This document shows positions 60,902 to 64,000 of a stretch of 64,000 nt of DNA, one piece after another. The position numbers were made by a program, and so were the translations under genes. The stretch comes from CAYSCS01 sp964429695 (GTDB taxonomy: Bacteria > Acidobacteriota > Aminicenantia > Aminicenantales > Aminicenantaceae). The first letter of the stretch is position 1. Each line of letters begins with the position of its first letter. Location of the stretch: NCBI GenBank assembly GCA_964429695.1, contig CAYSCS010000063.1, positions 65,403 through 129,402 of the forward strand. The letters run 5' to 3'. The notes under the pieces were generated by a model. That model worked only from the letters and a program-made list of their open reading frames with translations, did not search any database and was not told the origin of the DNA.

Positions 60902-61414
60902 TCACTCTGAAGATGAAAAGAGAGATTTTTCAACCTCTGGTTTTAATCTCAAGTCTAAATAATAATGAGCCTGGAAGCCATCAAAAACTTCTATCGGAAT
61001 TTTACCTATTTTTTCTTTTGCATCGTCGGACTTAATTCCCGTGAAATATCCATCAAAACGACCGCCCCAGATTAAATCTCGCTCGATAAGCTCTAACTCG
61101 GCTTTTCTCCCCTCGAGCTTAAAACTCATGTATCCCGCACCTTCAAAAAAATCTTTTACTGAGAATAAGTGCTTGTGCAGAGGGTCACCTAGTCCTAAAG
61201 AAAGGACAAGCTCTAAGGTCCCTTCATCTCCGGAAATTTTGAGCTTTGCTGAGTACTCACCAACCCATTCAAACCCCCCATGGGATACTCCACAGTCATT
61301 GGCAAAAAAGACTCCACTATAGCTTTTTTTTATGCTTTTCTTGCAGGATGAAAGGGTAAGGAAAGAAAGAAAAATTAACACTGTGGTGATTGAGAGGCAT
61401 ATCTCTTTCTTCAT
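60902..61414 (-). CDS. Lipoprotein of unknown function
   Basis: A 170-residue lipoprotein with lipobox SSC (Cys24). I chose the ATG at 61414, behind AAGGAGAGG; an in-frame ATG at 61477 lies inside the APS-kinase-like gene and would destroy the signal peptide. The mature part is mostly beta with no recognised motif: SYSGVFFANDCGVSHGG, ISGDEGTLELVLSLGLGD, WGGRFDGYFTG. It follows the kinase-like gene with a 43-base gap. Possibly a periplasmic beta-barrel of lipocalin type; this is a guess. Confidence 0.65.
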   Translation of the reverse strand: MKKEICLSITTVLIFLSFLTLSSCKKSIKKSYSGVFFANDCGVSHGGFEWVGEYSAKLKISGDEGTLELVLSLGLGDPLHKHLFSVKDFFEGAGYMSFKLEGRKAELELIERDLIWGGRFDGYFTGIKSDDAKEKIGKIPIEVFDGFQAHYYLDLRLKPEVEKSLFSSSE

Positions 61415-61457
61415 TTTTACCCTCTCCTTTATAATGTCCTGATTAGAAAAGAAATGT

Positions 61458-62084
61458 TCATTTGAACCAGGTTTCACGCAGAATCTTTCTCACCTGCTTT
61501 TCTTCCTCTTTGAGGAGGACGCTGTGGTCAGCTTCTTCCAAGTATCCCAGATCTTTTAATTTTTTAAGAATCTTGTTTGCGGCTTCAAAGGGAGTTTCCC
61601 TGTCTGCATCTATGATAATTTCTGGATTATCTGATTCTTCATAGGGAATTGAAATGCCTGCAACATTTTGTAATTTTCCCTCCTCTGCCTTTTTAAAAAG
61701 CCCCTTTTTGTCTCTTTTCTTGAGAGTTTCCAGGGAGCATTTGTGGAAAACTTCCGCATATCTTGGAATCATTTTTCTGCATTCCTCTCTCAATTCTCGA
61801 TAGGGAGAAATTGTAACCGCGATGGCAATCACCCCATTTTCGCTCAAAAGCTTGCATTCGAATGCTATGCGGCGGATATTTTTATAAATCTCTTCTCTGG
61901 TAAACCCTAATTTTTTTTCATATTTACGGCGAATCTCTCCTCCAATGAGGAGGGAAGTCTTGTAACCCAGCATCTTCAGCCTTTCGGCAAGAATCTTCCC
62001 CGTTTCTTTCTTTCCTGAGAAAGGAAGCCCTGTTATCCAGACCGTGAATCCTTCCTTGAGATTTCTTTTTTTCGCCTTTTCCAT
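61458..62084 (-). CDS. APS-kinase-fold protein with altered P-loop and substrate motif
   Basis: A 208-residue protein related to adenylyl-sulfate kinase (CysC). The pattern GFTVWITGLPFSGKKETG occupies the P-loop, ENIRRIAEVAKLL-like ENI appears as KNIRRIAFECKLLSENGVIAIAVTISPYRELREECR, and the tail ends in a late acidic segment. The P-loop has Lys26 where Ser/Thr is required (GxxxxGKS), and the usual LDGDxxR becomes LIGGEIRR (46-52), so Asp is lost. No sulfate adenylyltransferase is near. It may have a different substrate or be inactive. Confidence 0.78.
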   Translation of the reverse strand: MEKAKKRNLKEGFTVWITGLPFSGKKETGKILAERLKMLGYKTSLLIGGEIRRKYEKKLGFTREEIYKNIRRIAFECKLLSENGVIAIAVTISPYRELREECRKMIPRYAEVFHKCSLETLKKRDKKGLFKKAEEGKLQNVAGISIPYEESDNPEIIIDADRETPFEAANKILKKLKDLGYLEEADHSVLLKEEEKQVRKILRETWFK

Positions 62085-62208
62085 TTTAAATGTTTTTTTA
62101 TTTTGATTTATATTTTTAAATTATCATTTAAAATTTCTTTAAGCAACTATTCGCGAGCAGAACCTGGGTTGAATAGCTCTAAACAAGAGACCGAGATTTC
62201 CTAGATTA

Positions 62209-63642
62209 CTAGATTATAAGTGGCCAATAAAACTTGGCGAAGAGAAGAAAGAGCAGAAAGGAAAGAATATTCATCAAGAGTCCAGCTTTAAGGATGTCTC
62301 TAATGGTGAAATATCCAGAAGCAAAAGCTATTGCGTTGGGAGGTGTGCCAAGGGGAAGGCAAAAGGCCAGCCCGGCAGGGATAGTAACGGCTAAGACGAG
62401 GAGTTCAGGAGGGATTTGGAGAGAATTTACAAATCCGAAGGCAATGGGAATCAGAATGACCACCACAGCAGCATTACTGATTAGCTCGGTGATTAATTTC
62501 CCCAATCCTGAAAGGACAACTATCAGCATAAAGGGGTTAATTTCCATTGAATTAAGTATCTGGCCGGCTAGCCAATCAATTGCCTTTGTTTCTGCCAAGG
62601 CCTTGCCAAGGGCTATTGCTCCACCATACATCACGATCACTCCCCAGTTAACATAATCTATGATGTCAATCCATCTGGCGATGTTTAGGACAAAAACCAT
62701 CACCGCTGCGGCTAGCGAAATGACGGCAAGCCCCATCCGATGACCTCCATATATCCAGAAGAAGATTGTAGTTATGAGGAGAATTCCTATTCTGAGTTCC
62801 ATCAAGCTTAGCGGCCCCATTCGTTCAAGCTCCTTTTCGAGGAGTCTTCGAGCAGGGGTTATATCTGATATTTCAGGCTTAAAAAAGCTTAAAAGAACAA
62901 AATAAACGACAAGAGTCAAACTCAGGGCTATCGGTGTTGCGGCGAGTGCCCAGGAAGCAAAAGATATATTCTTCTGAAAAGTTTCATGGAGAAGCTCAAC
63001 CGCAAGCGGAGCACGAGCTCCTCCAAGGAAGGTGCCAATTCCTCCAGCTACGGCTCCCCACGCAAGAGAAAGAAAAAGAGAAATGGCAAATTTGCTTCTT
63101 CCCCGTTCGAGTCCTAAACTCTGAGAAATTTCCATGACTACAGGAAACATCATCGCTGCTACGGCATGTTCTGGCATCAAGAGAGAAAGGAAAGAGCTGG
63201 TGAAAAGAATTCCAAAGAGGAGAAACTTCGGGCTTCTGTCGAAGAGGGTCAAGAAAAAGAGGGCAATCCTCTTGGAAAGTCCGGTGTGCATCATGGCGCC
63301 AGCAATGATGAAAACTCCGAGGAGAAAGAACACAGCACTGTTACCAAAGAAAGAGAAAACAAGCTGTTTATCGAGTATCTCCAAGGCAGGGAGAAGAAGG
63401 AGGGCTACAAGGCTCGTTGCAGCCAGAGGAATGGGAGCAAGAATCCAGAGTGTGATGCAGATGACCGCTACACCTAAACATTTGATTCCCTCTTCGCTTA
63501 AACCCGAAGGGGGAGATGAAACAATCAGAAAAAGACCAGCGCCAAGTCCCAAAAAAAGCAAGATTCTTCTTAACCACATGAGTCCAGGCTGCGAGAGCAT
63601 TTTGAGAGAAACCCTATATTTACTCTTTATAATTCTCCACAT
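62209..63642 (-). CDS. DASS-family sodium/anion symporter (SLC13-like)
   Basis: A 477-residue membrane protein with 11-12 hydrophobic segments. Family motifs are the N-terminal VICITLWILAPIPLAATSL, NSAVFFLLGVFIIAGAM with the SxT-type loop, a second half LISNAAVVVILIPIAF, and GTPPNAIAFASGYFTIRDILKAG near the C terminus. Substrate is probably a dicarboxylate, tricarboxylate or sulfate; it cannot be fixed. Start is not secure: later ATG codons (residues 15 and 22) are also in frame, and none has a strong ribosome site. Confidence 0.87.
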   Translation of the reverse strand: MWRIIKSKYRVSLKMLSQPGLMWLRRILLFLGLGAGLFLIVSSPPSGLSEEGIKCLGVAVICITLWILAPIPLAATSLVALLLLPALEILDKQLVFSFFGNSAVFFLLGVFIIAGAMMHTGLSKRIALFFLTLFDRSPKFLLFGILFTSSFLSLLMPEHAVAAMMFPVVMEISQSLGLERGRSKFAISLFLSLAWGAVAGGIGTFLGGARAPLAVELLHETFQKNISFASWALAATPIALSLTLVVYFVLLSFFKPEISDITPARRLLEKELERMGPLSLMELRIGILLITTIFFWIYGGHRMGLAVISLAAAVMVFVLNIARWIDIIDYVNWGVIVMYGGAIALGKALAETKAIDWLAGQILNSMEINPFMLIVVLSGLGKLITELISNAAVVVILIPIAFGFVNSLQIPPELLVLAVTIPAGLAFCLPLGTPPNAIAFASGYFTIRDILKAGLLMNILSFLLFLLFAKFYWPLII

Positions 63643-64000
63643 CCGACTTTTCGGAATCTTGGGGCTAACTCTGAGTTTTATAAATTATTAAATTCATCGT
63701 TTCTCTTTATACTAAGGTTTTAAAAAAAAGTAAAACAACATCTTTAGTCTAATAAAAAATACATTTTTAGAGCATAAAGAGGAGTCCAGAAACGTGTGCC
63801 CATAGACTCAAAATTGCCATTAGAGATTTTTAGAGCCCCCCATTTTGCGGTCAGAGAGCAACAATCTACGGAGATTGTGCTCTTAAGGTCAACGCACAGC
63901 CCCATCTCATTATCTTCGGTTCAGTTTCACCGCTCTGATTGTATTTTTGAAAAGACCTCCCCTTTGCTTTAAGGTCATCGTTGTTCTAATGAAACAGAAG
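63643..64000. other. End of window: non-coding with a strong hairpin
   Basis: No gene seen. A stem of 12 base pairs with one bulged A, loop ACGG, spans 63855-63883 (AGAGCAACAATCT / AGATTGTGCTCT). No T-run follows on either strand, so it is not a standard terminator. Confidence 0.45.

Noticed and set aside
63134..63691. 185-codon plus-strand frame opposite the DASS transporter
   Set aside because: Lys/Arg-rich shadow of a hydrophobic membrane-protein gene.

Overview
The window is bacterial chromosome with moderate to low G+C (about 40-43% by eye) and dense coding on both strands. Several proteins carry lipoprotein or secretion signals: an S9 peptidase, a PQQ-propeller protein, a CsgG-like protein, a DUF4097 protein and a Tat-targeted D-aminoacylase. 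This suggests a Gram-negative-type (diderm) cell. Oxygen-sensitive enzymes dominate the redox genes: an aldehyde:ferredoxin oxidoreductase with a 16-cysteine ferredoxin, a 2-hydroxyacyl-CoA dehydratase-type activase, a ferredoxin:thioredoxin-reductase-like protein, a radical SAM enzyme and FeoAB. These point to an anaerobe that ferments peptides or amino acids. The mixture is reminiscent of Candidatus Aminicenantes or deep Acidobacteriota-like lineages, but no marker here proves that placement.

Layout. 1-4.6 kb: two ABC-2 exporter gene pairs flanking a TauE/SafE permease. 4.7-8.4 kb: S9 lipoprotein peptidase, RRM protein and aminotransferase, all on the minus strand. 8.8-9.9 kb: a decayed IS3-family element with recognisable ends. 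10.2-13.5 kb: Tat-exported N-acyl-D-amino-acid deacylase, PLP-dependent threonine/serine dehydratase and a zinc-ribbon protein. 14-21 kb: SH3-domain secreted protein, a PurF paralogue lacking the catalytic Cys, DUF4097 and DUF3014 proteins, M24 peptidase, a VTT membrane protein and SurE. 22-27.4 kb: cupin, tRNA-Pro(GGG), MerR regulator, RarA, an unlisted 58-codon CxxC miniprotein, PQQ propeller and HD protein. 27.9-36.2 kb: proline/glutamate dehydrogenase (PruA type), MobB, an unknown membrane protein, ferredoxin, AOR, a MoaD-like carrier, DUF1858, PspC and a two-gene acyl-CoA dehydratase activase system. 36.3-38.8 kb: dNK-panB-panC. 38.8-44.4 kb: thioredoxin-like, FTR-like, radical SAM, guaB and secA. 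44.9-53.5 kb: feoAB, acpS, a class III aminotransferase, a thioesterase, uvrC and uvrB. 53.5-57.7 kb: a gene-poor stretch holding one secreted alpha-helical protein and a CsgG-family lipoprotein. 57.7-63.6 kb: bactofilin, a TIM-barrel glycosidase-like protein, a lipoprotein, an APS-kinase-like protein with altered motifs and a DASS anion transporter.

How the genes may work together. The 27.9-33.9 kb block reads as a tungsten/molybdenum-pterin aldehyde oxidation module: MobB and a MoaD-like carrier serve the cofactor, and the four-cluster ferredoxin takes the electrons. Upstream PruA supplies amino-acid oxidation, and the activase at 34.3-36.2 kb would drive dehydration of 2-hydroxyacyl-CoA intermediates of amino-acid fermentation. 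The FTR-like/thioredoxin pair could couple the same ferredoxin pool to thiol reduction. Secreted and lipoprotein peptidases plus D-aminoacylase and dehydratase would supply the amino acids.

The readable promoters are sigma70-like. Several place the -10 box only 7-18 bases before the ATG, so short-leader or leaderless mRNAs may be common here. No CRISPR array, prophage, rRNA operon or replication origin was seen. Functions are assigned from motifs read by eye; no database search was run.
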